Source: Candidatus Flexicrinis affinis
GTDB taxonomy: Bacteria > Chloroflexota > Anaerolineae > Aggregatilineales > Phototrophicaceae
NCBI GenBank assembly: GCA_016716525.1
Contig: JADJWE010000001.1
Span: 2,046,001-2,110,000 of the forward strand
Length of the DNA stretch: 64,000 nt
Direction of reading: 5' to 3'
This document shows, piece after piece, positions 18,087 to 25,654 of this stretch (the stretch's first letter is position 1; every line of letters begins with the position of its first letter). A model generated the notes under the pieces. That model made no database searches, was not told the origin of the DNA, and was given only the letters and a program-made list of their open reading frames with translations. Made by a program: the position numbers and the translations under genes.

Positions 18087-19590
18087 CTCCTTTGATCCAG
18101 CGCGCCGTGCGCCGTGCCGCATCGACCAAGCGGTTCGCCAGTGTCGGCTGCGCGGGACGCGCCAATTCGATTTCATAGATGTTCGTCGTGTAGGCAGGCA
18201 TATCGACCTCGAGCCGGTCGCCAAACGGCGCAATGATCTGATTTGTCATGACGTTGACGAGGGGATGATTGCCATACTCGGTGAGCCGAATCGTGGTGTG
18301 CTGAGAATGTCCGGTGACGTTCGCGACGACCAGCCGCGCATTGATTGGCGTAGAGCAGATGTACGCCAGAACATCACCGGTGGATTCCAGCAGCGTCCAA
18401 TGCCCGCACATCACCGGGGCGTTCATCACCTCGGACAGCAATCGCACATAGTATGCGCGCAGGGCCGGGTCGTGCGGCTCGTCCGGAGCACGGCCGATTT
18501 GCACCGGCAGTTTGATGCGCCGCCCGTCAAGCTGGCCGTCATGGAGCAGCACTGCGCCGGGAAGCGTCAGGCAAACAGCCGCCGCTGCTTTCTGCTTCGC
18601 GCCACCCCCTGCCGCGAAGTCCGCCGCGGCGCGAGGCTCGTCATGGTTCTCGATGAAGCGCAGCAAGTGGCGCTGGAAATCTTCGGGACTTGCGAGGTGC
18701 GACTTCAGGCCCGCTACGTCCTCGGACAACAGCCGATCGTAAAGGCGCTTGTCGTAGGCGTAGTCGAAACCCTGATCGATCAACTTGCCCTCGAGATCCC
18801 AGTACACTTCCGCGATGAACAGGAAGTCCGGGTTGACGCGGCGCACTGCTGGCACGACCTCATCCCAGAAGTCGATGCCTGGCGTCGGCGTCGTCACAAG
18901 GCCGCCCCACGTCGTCGCGAAGATCTCGTTCAGCATCAGCATCGCCATGTCGCAGCGCACGCCGTCGGCCTGCACGGCGATGTCGCTCAAGGTCGCGATC
19001 GTGGCTTGGCGCAGGATGTGAGAAAACGCGTTGAGCTGCGCGGTGTCATTCCACGGCGGGAAGTACGGGTCGCGCCCGTGCGCAGTGACGACGATCGATC
19101 CGTCCTGCCGAATGCTCTCGAAGAAGTCGTCTGGCCGCGCGGCGAGCAGTTCCGGCATTCCCCGCACGCAGAGGTCGGCCGCGCCGGTCACCCACGGGTG
19201 ATCCAACCCGACGTGATTCGGAACGTAGTCGAGGATGATCTTCATGCCGTGGCGCAGCGCCGCTTCGCGGAAGGCGGCCAGCCCGGCACGGCCACCCGCC
19301 TCCGGGGCGACCTCGTACTTGCCGATCGAATACGCCGATCCGATCACGTCGTCCGGCGAAATGTCCGGCAGCGCGAATCTGTACTCGTCCTGATAGCGCA
19401 GCGCGCCTTTCCGCGCCATGCTGCTGCGAACCCAAATGCCCATCAGCCAAATGTGCGTCACACCGAGAGCAGCCAAACCGGCGATTACGCCGTCCGGCAC
19501 CGAATCGAGCGTGACGTTGCGCGCAGCGTGACGGCTCAAGCTGTTCAGCCATACGCGCGTGTTGATTTCGTAGATCAGGGTTTTCGACAT
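18070..19590 (-). CDS. GH13 alpha-amylase-family enzyme
   Basis: 506 aa TIM-barrel glycosidase or transglucosidase. All four conserved GH13 regions are visible: DYVPNHVG (121-128), ADGVRCDMA with nucleophile Asp214, FIAEVYWD with acid/base Glu261, and FIENHDE with Asp317. There is no signal peptide, so it is probably cytoplasmic and acts on maltodextrin- or trehalose-type substrates. The start SKTLIYEINTRVW is typical of GH13 proteins close to glucan-remodelling enzymes. The exact subfamily cannot be assigned by eye. Its own promoter is proposed at 19625-19653. Confidence 0.88.
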   Translation of the reverse strand: MSKTLIYEINTRVWLNSLSRHAARNVTLDSVPDGVIAGLAALGVTHIWLMGIWVRSSMARKGALRYQDEYRFALPDISPDDVIGSAYSIGKYEVAPEAGGRAGLAAFREAALRHGMKIILDYVPNHVGLDHPWVTGAADLCVRGMPELLAARPDDFFESIRQDGSIVVTAHGRDPYFPPWNDTAQLNAFSHILRQATIATLSDIAVQADGVRCDMAMLMLNEIFATTWGGLVTTPTPGIDFWDEVVPAVRRVNPDFLFIAEVYWDLEGKLIDQGFDYAYDKRLYDRLLSEDVAGLKSHLASPEDFQRHLLRFIENHDEPRAAADFAAGGGAKQKAAAAVCLTLPGAVLLHDGQLDGRRIKLPVQIGRAPDEPHDPALRAYYVRLLSEVMNAPVMCGHWTLLESTGDVLAYICSTPINARLVVANVTGHSQHTTIRLTEYGNHPLVNVMTNQIIAPFGDRLEVDMPAYTTNIYEIELARPAQPTLANRLVDAARRTARWIKGDGPRG

Positions 19591-19624
19591 TGAATTACGA
19601 TACCATGGGGTCACAATGCAGCGG

Positions 19625-19653
19625 ATTGTAGCCGTGAGAGCCATCGCGGGCAA
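19625..19653 (-). promoter_or_regulatory. Candidate promoter for the GH13 gene
   Basis: On the minus strand, -35 TTGCCC (19648-19653) and -10 TACAAT (19625-19630) are separated by 17 bp. This puts transcription start about 28 nt before the ATG at 19590. Confidence 0.45.
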
Positions 19654-19696
19654 AGGGCGAACGGTGGCGCGCATCGTTCAGCATGGACTTATCTGT

Positions 19697-19746
19697 AAGG
19701 GTTTAACCCCTTGCAACTTTTAATTCAATCCCTGTATATTTAGGGA
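19697..19746 (+). promoter_or_regulatory. DtxR-family gene promoter with two overlapping inverted repeats
   Basis: A -35 TTGCAA (19711-19716) and -10 TATATT (19735-19740) are spaced by 18 bp. One inverted repeat, AAGGGTTTAACCCCTT (19697-19712), overlaps the upstream edge of the -35. A second, TCCCT-N8-AGGGA (19729-19746), straddles the -10. AT-rich inverted repeats across a -10 fit metal-dependent autoregulation by the encoded regulator; that is an inference. Confidence 0.55.
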
Positions 19747-19780
19747 AAGTGTTCGGCGAGTCAGAACGAAATTCACGCGC

Positions 19781-20464
19781 ATGTCGCTGACGTCAGCAAT
19801 GCAAGACTATCTGGCAGAGGCTTACCGTCTCGCCAATTATCAAGGCGAACAGCAGCCGGTGACGACCTCGGCGCTGGCCGAGGTGTTGGGCGTAAGCGCA
19901 CCTGCTGTCACCCGCATGGTACAGCGCCTTAAGGAGGCTGGCTACCTCGACCACGAGCCGTACCGGGGTGTGGCGCTGACCTCTGACGGCGAGCGCGAGG
20001 CACTCAAGTCGATCCGCCGGCACCGCCTCGTGGAACGATTCCTGACCGATATCATGGCGTTCGGTTGGCACGAAGTACACGATGCCGCCGACTCGCTCGG
20101 CGCAGTCGTGAGTGAAACGGTAGTCGAGCGCATGGCAGAGCTGGCCGGCCACCCGGTGCGCTGCCCGCATGGCGAGCCGATCCCTACCGCCGATGGCGTC
20201 ATGCCGATCGTGCGCGACTTCCCACTGACCGAGGCTGCGCCGGACGTGCCGCTCAAGGTCAGTCGCGTCAACTCGCACGATGAAGACAAGCTGCGCTATC
20301 TCGACACGTTGGGCCTCAGGACCGGCGCCGACTTCAAGCTGGTCGAACGCGCACCCTTCAACGGGCCGCTCAAGCTGCTGATCCACGGCGACACGCATTT
20401 CATCGGCCATGAGCTCGCCCGTGTGCTGCGCGTGTGCCTCCCCGAGGACTTCGATCTCGCGTGA
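19781..20464 (+). CDS. DtxR/MntR-family metal-dependent transcriptional regulator
   Basis: 227 aa. A winged-helix N-terminus (~1-70, SAPAVTRMVQRLKEAGYLDH) is followed by the metal-binding dimer domain with HEVHDAAD and the hallmark CPHGEPIP. The C-terminal SH3/FeoA-like domain (~150-227) ends in GDTHFIGHELARVLRV. These regulators repress iron or manganese uptake genes when metal is bound. The start keeps the family's metal-site residues (AMQDYLAEAY). There is no clear SD. The 3' end is coupled to the GT39-like gene. Confidence 0.92.
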   Translation: MSLTSAMQDYLAEAYRLANYQGEQQPVTTSALAEVLGVSAPAVTRMVQRLKEAGYLDHEPYRGVALTSDGEREALKSIRRHRLVERFLTDIMAFGWHEVHDAADSLGAVVSETVVERMAELAGHPVRCPHGEPIPTADGVMPIVRDFPLTEAAPDVPLKVSRVNSHDEDKLRYLDTLGLRTGADFKLVERAPFNGPLKLLIHGDTHFIGHELARVLRVCLPEDFDLA

Positions 20465-22422
20465 CCTCCCGCACGGCGAACGTCATCGCACTGGCGGCTG
20501 TAATCGTCCTCGCGCTGGCCGCCCGCCTCATCGACATCCAAAACGTCGAGTTCTTCCACGACGAAGCCATGGTCGCCATGATGGCGCAAGAGATGGCAGA
20601 CGGACTGGCGTTCCCGCTGCAAGGTATTCTGTCGTCGGTCGGAATCCCCAATCCGCCGACGAGCATTTACGTGATGGCAGTTCCGTACGCCTTCACCAAC
20701 GATCCGGTCGCCGTGACCGCGTTCATTGCCGTGCTCAATGCCGTGGGTGTCGGGGTCCTGTGGGCTATCGTGCGGCGGTGGGTCGGATACGTGCCTGCGC
20801 TCGCCGCCGGAGTCTGGCTGGCACTCACCCCGTGGGCGGTGCTGTACAGTCGTAAGATCTGGGCGCAGGACTACATGCTGCCTTTCCTGCTCGTGGCACT
20901 AGCCGCAGCCTTGTGGGGATGGCGAGGCAAGCGGCGCTGGGGCCAGATCGCCATGCTGCCGGTGATGCTGTTCGGCATGCAGATTCACTTTGCGGGCTGG
21001 GCGCTTGTGCCGCTGTTCGCGTGGATCGTGTGGCGGGACCGCAAGCAAACGCGCCTCATTCCGGTTGCGATCAGCATCGTGCTTGGTATCGCCGTGATGC
21101 TGCCGTACGCCATCGGCCTCACGCAGACTTTGCGCGACGACCCGACTCGAATCGCGGACGTGGCTTCGCGCAGCGGCGGCGACCGTGACGGTGCGGTCGA
21201 GAGCCTCGCATACATCGCCCGCCTGACCACCGGCACCGCGATCGAGTCGTGGGTCGCACCGACGGTCGATCCGGCGCCTTTTGAGCGTCCTGCCATCGAA
21301 ACAACGGTCGTCGTTGCGATCACTGCCGCACTGTTGATCGTCGGAGGCGTGGCCGTCCTCACCCGCCACCGTGATTGGGCTGTTCCTCTGCTGCTGTGGG
21401 TCGCGCTGCCGATCGTCGTGTTCGAGGTCGGGCTGGCCGATGTGTGGCCACACTACTACGTGCCGCAGCTTCCGGCCTTTGCGCTGCTAATCGGCCTCGG
21501 CGTTGACGCCCTACGGCGCACGATCGCCGCCCATTTGACTACGCGAACTGGATCAGTGGCCGCCTTCGGCGGGCTGGCGGCGTCGCTGGGATTCGCATGG
21601 GTCGGATATCAGTCCGTCATGCAGTACGCATATGCACACTACATCCCCATCGGCGAAGGCACGTCCGGCTACACAACGCCAAGCCGAATACTGAACGAGG
21701 TCGTCGACGCCATACCCGACGATATCGACGATGTGATCGTCGCGTCGGATGGTGACCGCGTGTGGTTCGACGTCGATGCCGCCCGCTGGCCGGTGCTCCT
21801 GCGTGACAAGGCTGAATGCGTTCGCGCCCGTCCTGTGGGCGCTCGGATGTGGCTGTATCCTGCGGGTCCATCGGCGCTGATCGTCGCGCCGACCGCCCCA
21901 ATCGAATTTAGGAACGCGGTTGGCCCGGCGCTGGACTCGCCTGTCATAGCCGGCCGGATCGGTGAAGGCGATTTTCAGGTGCGCGCGGGCGATGCAGCGG
22001 TCCAGCCTCCCCTGCCCGGCCAATTGGAGTCGCCAATCGCGGTCTTTTCCAACGGCGCCGCGCTTGTGGCATTTCTCGTTCAAGACGGGCATGGCTCGGT
22101 CGGCTTCAGCGTGCCGAACAGCCCGGATCGCACTTTCTACGGCGGGCTGCAGCACGACTATCAGGTGTTCTTCCACGCGCTTGACGCCGCTGGGAATCGG
22201 ATCGCGCAGCGTGACGCGTCGTTCTACCCGGGCCAGTTCTGGTGCACCGGTGACAGGATCTTGATGAACGTGGATCTCGATCTGACGGATGCGGCTACGC
22301 TGCGCGTCGGCTTCTACCGCATCCTCGACGCGGAGACTAGCGAAATCGAAGCGGTGGACGTGCTGGACATAGCCGGCAACCCTGCTGGCAACTGGTTCGA
22401 TATCCCGTTAGGCGGTAGCTAG
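20461..22422 (+). CDS. Membrane glycosyltransferase-like protein (GT39/ArnT-PMT type)
   Basis: 653 aa. About eleven hydrophobic segments up to residue ~385 are followed by a ~265-aa soluble C-terminal part. The FFHDEAMVAMMAQEM motif near residue 30 matches the first-loop Asp/Glu of GT-C glycosyltransferases. The proposed GTG at 20461 overlaps the regulator's stop (GTGA); an in-frame GTG at 20434 is an alternative. Coupling to a DtxR-family gene is unusual and may just reflect compact packing. The tail is beta-rich and unassigned. The stop shares CTAG with the convergent membrane-protein gene. Confidence 0.75.
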   Translation: MTSRTANVIALAAVIVLALAARLIDIQNVEFFHDEAMVAMMAQEMADGLAFPLQGILSSVGIPNPPTSIYVMAVPYAFTNDPVAVTAFIAVLNAVGVGVLWAIVRRWVGYVPALAAGVWLALTPWAVLYSRKIWAQDYMLPFLLVALAAALWGWRGKRRWGQIAMLPVMLFGMQIHFAGWALVPLFAWIVWRDRKQTRLIPVAISIVLGIAVMLPYAIGLTQTLRDDPTRIADVASRSGGDRDGAVESLAYIARLTTGTAIESWVAPTVDPAPFERPAIETTVVVAITAALLIVGGVAVLTRHRDWAVPLLLWVALPIVVFEVGLADVWPHYYVPQLPAFALLIGLGVDALRRTIAAHLTTRTGSVAAFGGLAASLGFAWVGYQSVMQYAYAHYIPIGEGTSGYTTPSRILNEVVDAIPDDIDDVIVASDGDRVWFDVDAARWPVLLRDKAECVRARPVGARMWLYPAGPSALIVAPTAPIEFRNAVGPALDSPVIAGRIGEGDFQVRAGDAAVQPPLPGQLESPIAVFSNGAALVAFLVQDGHGSVGFSVPNSPDRTFYGGLQHDYQVFFHALDAAGNRIAQRDASFYPGQFWCTGDRILMNVDLDLTDAATLRVGFYRILDAETSEIEAVDVLDIAGNPAGNWFDIPLGGS

Positions 22423-22841
22423 CGCGGCTCGTTTCCAACCGCGAACAGGATCACGCCCAGCGACGACAGGACGAAACTGCCGATGATCCCGGCGATCTGA
22501 AACTGACCGATCACCACGTCGTTTGCGAGCACGCCGGCGTTCGAGCCGAAGCCGAGCACGTCCGCCAAGCCGCAAATCGCGGCAAACACGATACCGGTCA
22601 GCGCAAGCCGGCTGCCGACCTGCTGTGTGAGATTGCTCTGGATCTTCGGGAAGTAGGTGAACTTGACGTAGATCAGCGCGCCGAACGTCATCAGCGACCA
22701 GCCGATCAACATGGCCGCCAACTGAACGACACCGACGTTCAGCGTCGGCGCGCGCCCCGTGATGCCGGGGAACAGCCCCATGACGAGCACTAGAAGCCCC
22801 AGCGCGCCCAGCGCGATCCCAAACTGCGCGACCCGGTCCAA
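22419..22841 (-). CDS. Four-helix hypothetical membrane protein
   Basis: 140 aa with four hydrophobic helices (about 8-28, 42-62, 80-100, 115-135). No family was recognised. The TTG at 22841 is proposed as the start because GAGG lies 8-9 nt upstream and it avoids running back into the Nudix gene, whose stop is 10 nt away; an in-frame start at 22919 would overlap that gene by 68 bp. It is last gene of the LysM-Nudix operon. Confidence 0.6.
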   Translation of the reverse strand: MDRVAQFGIALGALGLLVLVMGLFPGITGRAPTLNVGVVQLAAMLIGWSLMTFGALIYVKFTYFPKIQSNLTQQVGSRLALTGIVFAAICGLADVLGFGSNAGVLANDVVIGQFQIAGIIGSFVLSSLGVILFAVGNEPR

Positions 22842-22851
22842 TGTCTTCGCC

Positions 22852-23382
22852 TCACAGGCCCAGATGACGCGCGACGCGAAGAATGCCGATAATCGATTTG
22901 CCGTCGTGCAGCATGCCACTCTGTGCTTGTTCCAACGCGTCCCGTAATGGCATTCGGCTGACCTCGATAAACTCGTCGTGGTCGGCCGGCAGCGGAGAGT
23001 GTTCGAGGTCGGTCGCCATGAATAGGTGAATCAGCTCGGTTGTGTAGCCGGGAGCGGCGAAGAACGACCCCATCGGCGTCAAAGAGCGCGGGATGTAGCC
23101 GATTTCCTCCTGAAGCTCGCGCCGCGCGCATTCCGCCGGGTCCTCGCCCGGATGCAGCGTGCCGGCCGGAATCTCGATCAGTACGTGATCGGCCGCGGTG
23201 CGATACTGTGATACGAGGATGACGTTGCCGTCCACATCGATCGGGACAACCGCCACTGCGCCGGGATGGCGCACGATCTCGCGCTTGGCCGCGTTACCGT
23301 CCGGCAGCGTGACGTCGACAATGTCCAACGTCACAACCCGGCCCTCGTAGATCCTTTTCGAGGCCGTCAGCGTCTCTTTCAT
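22852..23382 (-). CDS. Nudix hydrolase (ADP-ribose pyrophosphatase-like)
   Basis: 176 aa. A complete Nudix box spans residues 74-96 (G74, E80, RE..QEE..G), and the proline ~16 residues after it (GYTTELIHLF region) fits ADP-sugar pyrophosphatases of the NudF type. These cleave ADP-ribose to AMP and ribose-5-phosphate. AAGGGGG precedes the ATG. It lies 10 bp downstream of the LysM lipoprotein gene and 10 bp upstream of a small membrane protein gene. Confidence 0.88.
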   Translation of the reverse strand: MKETLTASKRIYEGRVVTLDIVDVTLPDGNAAKREIVRHPGAVAVVPIDVDGNVILVSQYRTAADHVLIEIPAGTLHPGEDPAECARRELQEEIGYIPRSLTPMGSFFAAPGYTTELIHLFMATDLEHSPLPADHDEFIEVSRMPLRDALEQAQSGMLHDGKSIIGILRVARHLGL

Positions 23383-23392
23383 GCCGCCCCCT

Positions 23393-24244
23393 TTACTGTA
23401 GGCGCAGCGTCGAGTTGAAGTAGATCAAATCCGGGTTGACGATCCCGTTCAGCGATTGAATGTCCCGGATCAGAACGTTACAGCGCAGCGAAATGGCGAA
23501 CAGCGTGTCGTACTGCTCGACCACGATCGACGGGCCGCACGTGCTGCCCGTTGTTCCGACGCCCGAGCCGGTTCCCGTTCCGGGGAAGGAGCCGCTTTCG
23601 GTGCTGCCGGTCCCGGTGCTGGGGACCGTACCCGGAGCGGGTTGTCCGACACCACAGTTCGGAATGCGGATTTCCTGCCCGACACGAATCAGAGCCGGGT
23701 TGGCAATACCGTTGTAGTTCGCCAGCGTGATGTACGACATGTTGTACTGCAAGCCAATGCGGAACAGGTTCTGCCCTGCGGCCACAATGTGCACGCAGTC
23801 GCCGGTGCCGCCCGTCTGGAATGTCGGCGTGAAGGTCGGGAACACCGCGAACGTCGGGTCGAGCGTCGGGCTGAGCGTGGGAAGTTGGAAATCGATCTCG
23901 GCCTGCGCGGTCTGCGTCAGGGGGATTCCGGTCGCTGCCGCGACGGTCAGCGTGACTTCGAGAATGATCGGGTCGATGGTCGCCTCGACCACCTGCGCGA
24001 TCGCCGTGAGCTGTGCCAGCTCGTTCGGGTCCGGCGTATTGGTGACGACGATGAACTCCGGCTCAGGCGTGGGGCCGGGCGTATGGGTCTCGGTCGGCGT
24101 CGGTGTCAGGCTGGGCAACAGCTGCGGGATCGCCGTCGGTTCGGCTGCACCTTCGCTGGCAGACAACAGACATCCTCCGGCCATCAATGCAGCGAAAATG
24201 AGGGAAGCCGCAAACGCGACAAGGCGCGCACTGAGCTGCTGCAT
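23393..24244 (-). CDS. Lipoprotein with two LysM domains
   Basis: 283 aa. A signal peptide ends in an MAGGC lipobox-like sequence (Cys25). A Thr/Pro/Glu-rich linker (~35-145, with PTPTETHTPGPTPEPE) precedes LysM 1 (~150-196), a Gly/Ser/Thr linker (~200-235) and LysM 2 (~238-283). LysM binds N-acetylglucosamine-containing glycans, so the protein probably docks on peptidoglycan from the outer face of the membrane. Paired cysteines flank each LysM. The in-frame region upstream of 24244 has no signal peptide and is excluded. Confidence 0.87.
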   Translation of the reverse strand: MQQLSARLVAFAASLIFAALMAGGCLLSASEGAAEPTAIPQLLPSLTPTPTETHTPGPTPEPEFIVVTNTPDPNELAQLTAIAQVVEATIDPIILEVTLTVAAATGIPLTQTAQAEIDFQLPTLSPTLDPTFAVFPTFTPTFQTGGTGDCVHIVAAGQNLFRIGLQYNMSYITLANYNGIANPALIRVGQEIRIPNCGVGQPAPGTVPSTGTGSTESGSFPGTGTGSGVGTTGSTCGPSIVVEQYDTLFAISLRCNVLIRDIQSLNGIVNPDLIYFNSTLRLQ

Positions 24245-24283
24245 ATCGATCCACTCCCCTAGACAGCGGCTGGCAACACTTCG

Positions 24284-24313
24284 ATTATAGTGGGTGATTC
24301 GTCGTTTGACCAA
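24284..24313 (-). promoter_or_regulatory. Promoter of the LysM-Nudix operon
   Basis: The minus strand shows a consensus -10 TATAAT (24284-24289) and a -35-like TTGGTC (24308-24313) separated by 18 bp. Transcription would start ~33 nt upstream of the LysM gene ATG. Confidence 0.55.
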
Positions 24314-24341
24314 CACGCGGCCTCAACCTATACTTCCGCGC

Positions 24342-25193
24342 ATGAACCGCTACTTCTCCCTCACAGCAATCTTAATGCTTGCGGCCGCGGGCTGTGACGT
24401 CGCGTTCGGTCCCGAGCCCACCGCAACGCCTACGCCCGCGTTTCCCGAACTTGCCCCAAGCCCGACCATTGACATCCACCCGCCGACCGAGATCGCAGAC
24501 GACGGCGCGCTAATCCTTGAAGGTGTCACCAACCCGACGGCGGCGGCCCTCCCTGCCGACTCGGCCTTCCTGCCCGCGATGCCGACGCCCGACCTGAGCA
24601 ATCGCCCGATCTTGATTGAAACGATGCTGCCGTCCGGCACGAGGGTCGATGGTGAAGTGTGGCTGCCCGGTGGCCGCGCGCCGGGCGTCGTGCTGTTCGG
24701 CGCGACGTTTGAACAGTGGGCGGGCTTTCCATCACAGCTGCGGCAGGCCGGCTATTCGGTGGTTGTGTTCCAGTGGTCGCGCAGCATCACTCCGGATGAC
24801 TTCACCATGCTGCTGAATTCAGCGGCGCTTCAACCGGGTGTCGACCCCGCACGCTTGATCTTGATCGGCGCGGAAGCTGGCGCAGACTCCGCGCTTGCAG
24901 CTTGCGCCGCAGACGGCCGGTGTCTGGGTTCGGTTCTGCTCAGCCCGCAGGGTTCGGACGATCCCCAAGCCGTGATGGACGCGTACAACCCGCGGCCCAT
25001 CCTGCTCACGGCCAGCGAAGTCGACTCGGCATCGCTGCGCACGGCGAACACACTGCGTCAGCTCGCGACCGGATCGGCACTCCTTCAGCCGTTTGAAGAC
25101 GCCGGGCGCGGTACGCAAATCTTGTTCAACCGCCCCGACATGGTTACGCTCATCGTCGACTACTTGGCGACCGTCACAGGATCCACGCGATGA
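24342..25193 (+). CDS. Lipoprotein with degenerate alpha/beta-hydrolase fold
   Basis: 283 aa. A signal peptide ends with AAAGC (Cys18), followed by a Thr/Pro linker. A dienelactone-hydrolase-like domain begins at ~110 (GVVLFGATFEQW...YSVVVFQW). At the nucleophile elbow the sequence reads IGAEAGAD where active members have G-x-S-x-G, so the usual Ser is Glu. The protein may be inactive, a binding protein, or use another residue. The ATG at 24342 is chosen because it opens the signal peptide. The stop overlaps the thioesterase start (ATGA). Confidence 0.72.
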   Translation: MNRYFSLTAILMLAAAGCDVAFGPEPTATPTPAFPELAPSPTIDIHPPTEIADDGALILEGVTNPTAAALPADSAFLPAMPTPDLSNRPILIETMLPSGTRVDGEVWLPGGRAPGVVLFGATFEQWAGFPSQLRQAGYSVVVFQWSRSITPDDFTMLLNSAALQPGVDPARLILIGAEAGADSALAACAADGRCLGSVLLSPQGSDDPQAVMDAYNPRPILLTASEVDSASLRTANTLRQLATGSALLQPFEDAGRGTQILFNRPDMVTLIVDYLATVTGSTR

Positions 25194-25654
25194 CACACGA
25201 CATCCCCGCGCCAGAGGGCTACCGATACCTGACGGTGATCCCCATCCGCTACGGCGACATGGACACGCTCGGCCACGTCAACAATGCCAAGTTCCTGACC
25301 TACCTCGAACAGGCGCGTGTCGGGTACTTCCGCGATCAGAAGCTGTGGGACGGCAGCCTGTCGGAGCGCGGCATGATCATCGCCCGCGCCGAGATCGACT
25401 TCCGCGCGCCGATGACGCTCGATGATCGCGAGGCCTATGTCTGGACACGTGTGAGCAGGCTTGGCAACAAGAGTTTCGACATGACGCATGTGATCACCGT
25501 CATGCGCGAGGGACAGCCGGTCGTGACCGCCGACTCGCGTACCGTCGTTGTCGTGTTCGATTACACGGCGAACGCCACGGTCACTATGCCTGACGCGTGG
25601 CGTTCGCTGCTGCTTGCGTATGAGCCGCTGCTGGGCGGACCCAGCTCCGGCTAG
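25190..25654 (+). CDS. 4-hydroxybenzoyl-CoA thioesterase-family (hotdog) acyl-CoA thioesterase
   Basis: 154 aa hotdog-fold protein. The signature RYGDMDTLGHVNNAKFLTY, with catalytic Asp and the HVNN motif, defines the 4HBT/YbgC group, which hydrolyses acyl-CoA or acyl-ACP thioesters. It overlaps the preceding lipoprotein gene by 4 bp. The stop shares CTAG with the convergent protease gene, leaving no intergenic space. Confidence 0.9.
   Translation: MTHDIPAPEGYRYLTVIPIRYGDMDTLGHVNNAKFLTYLEQARVGYFRDQKLWDGSLSERGMIIARAEIDFRAPMTLDDREAYVWTRVSRLGNKSFDMTHVITVMREGQPVVTADSRTVVVVFDYTANATVTMPDAWRSLLLAYEPLLGGPSSG

Noticed and set aside
17941..19593. 550-codon plus-strand frame antisense to the GH13 gene
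   Set aside because: The opposite strand encodes all four GH13 catalytic regions; the plus frame is His/Arg/Val-rich with no domain.
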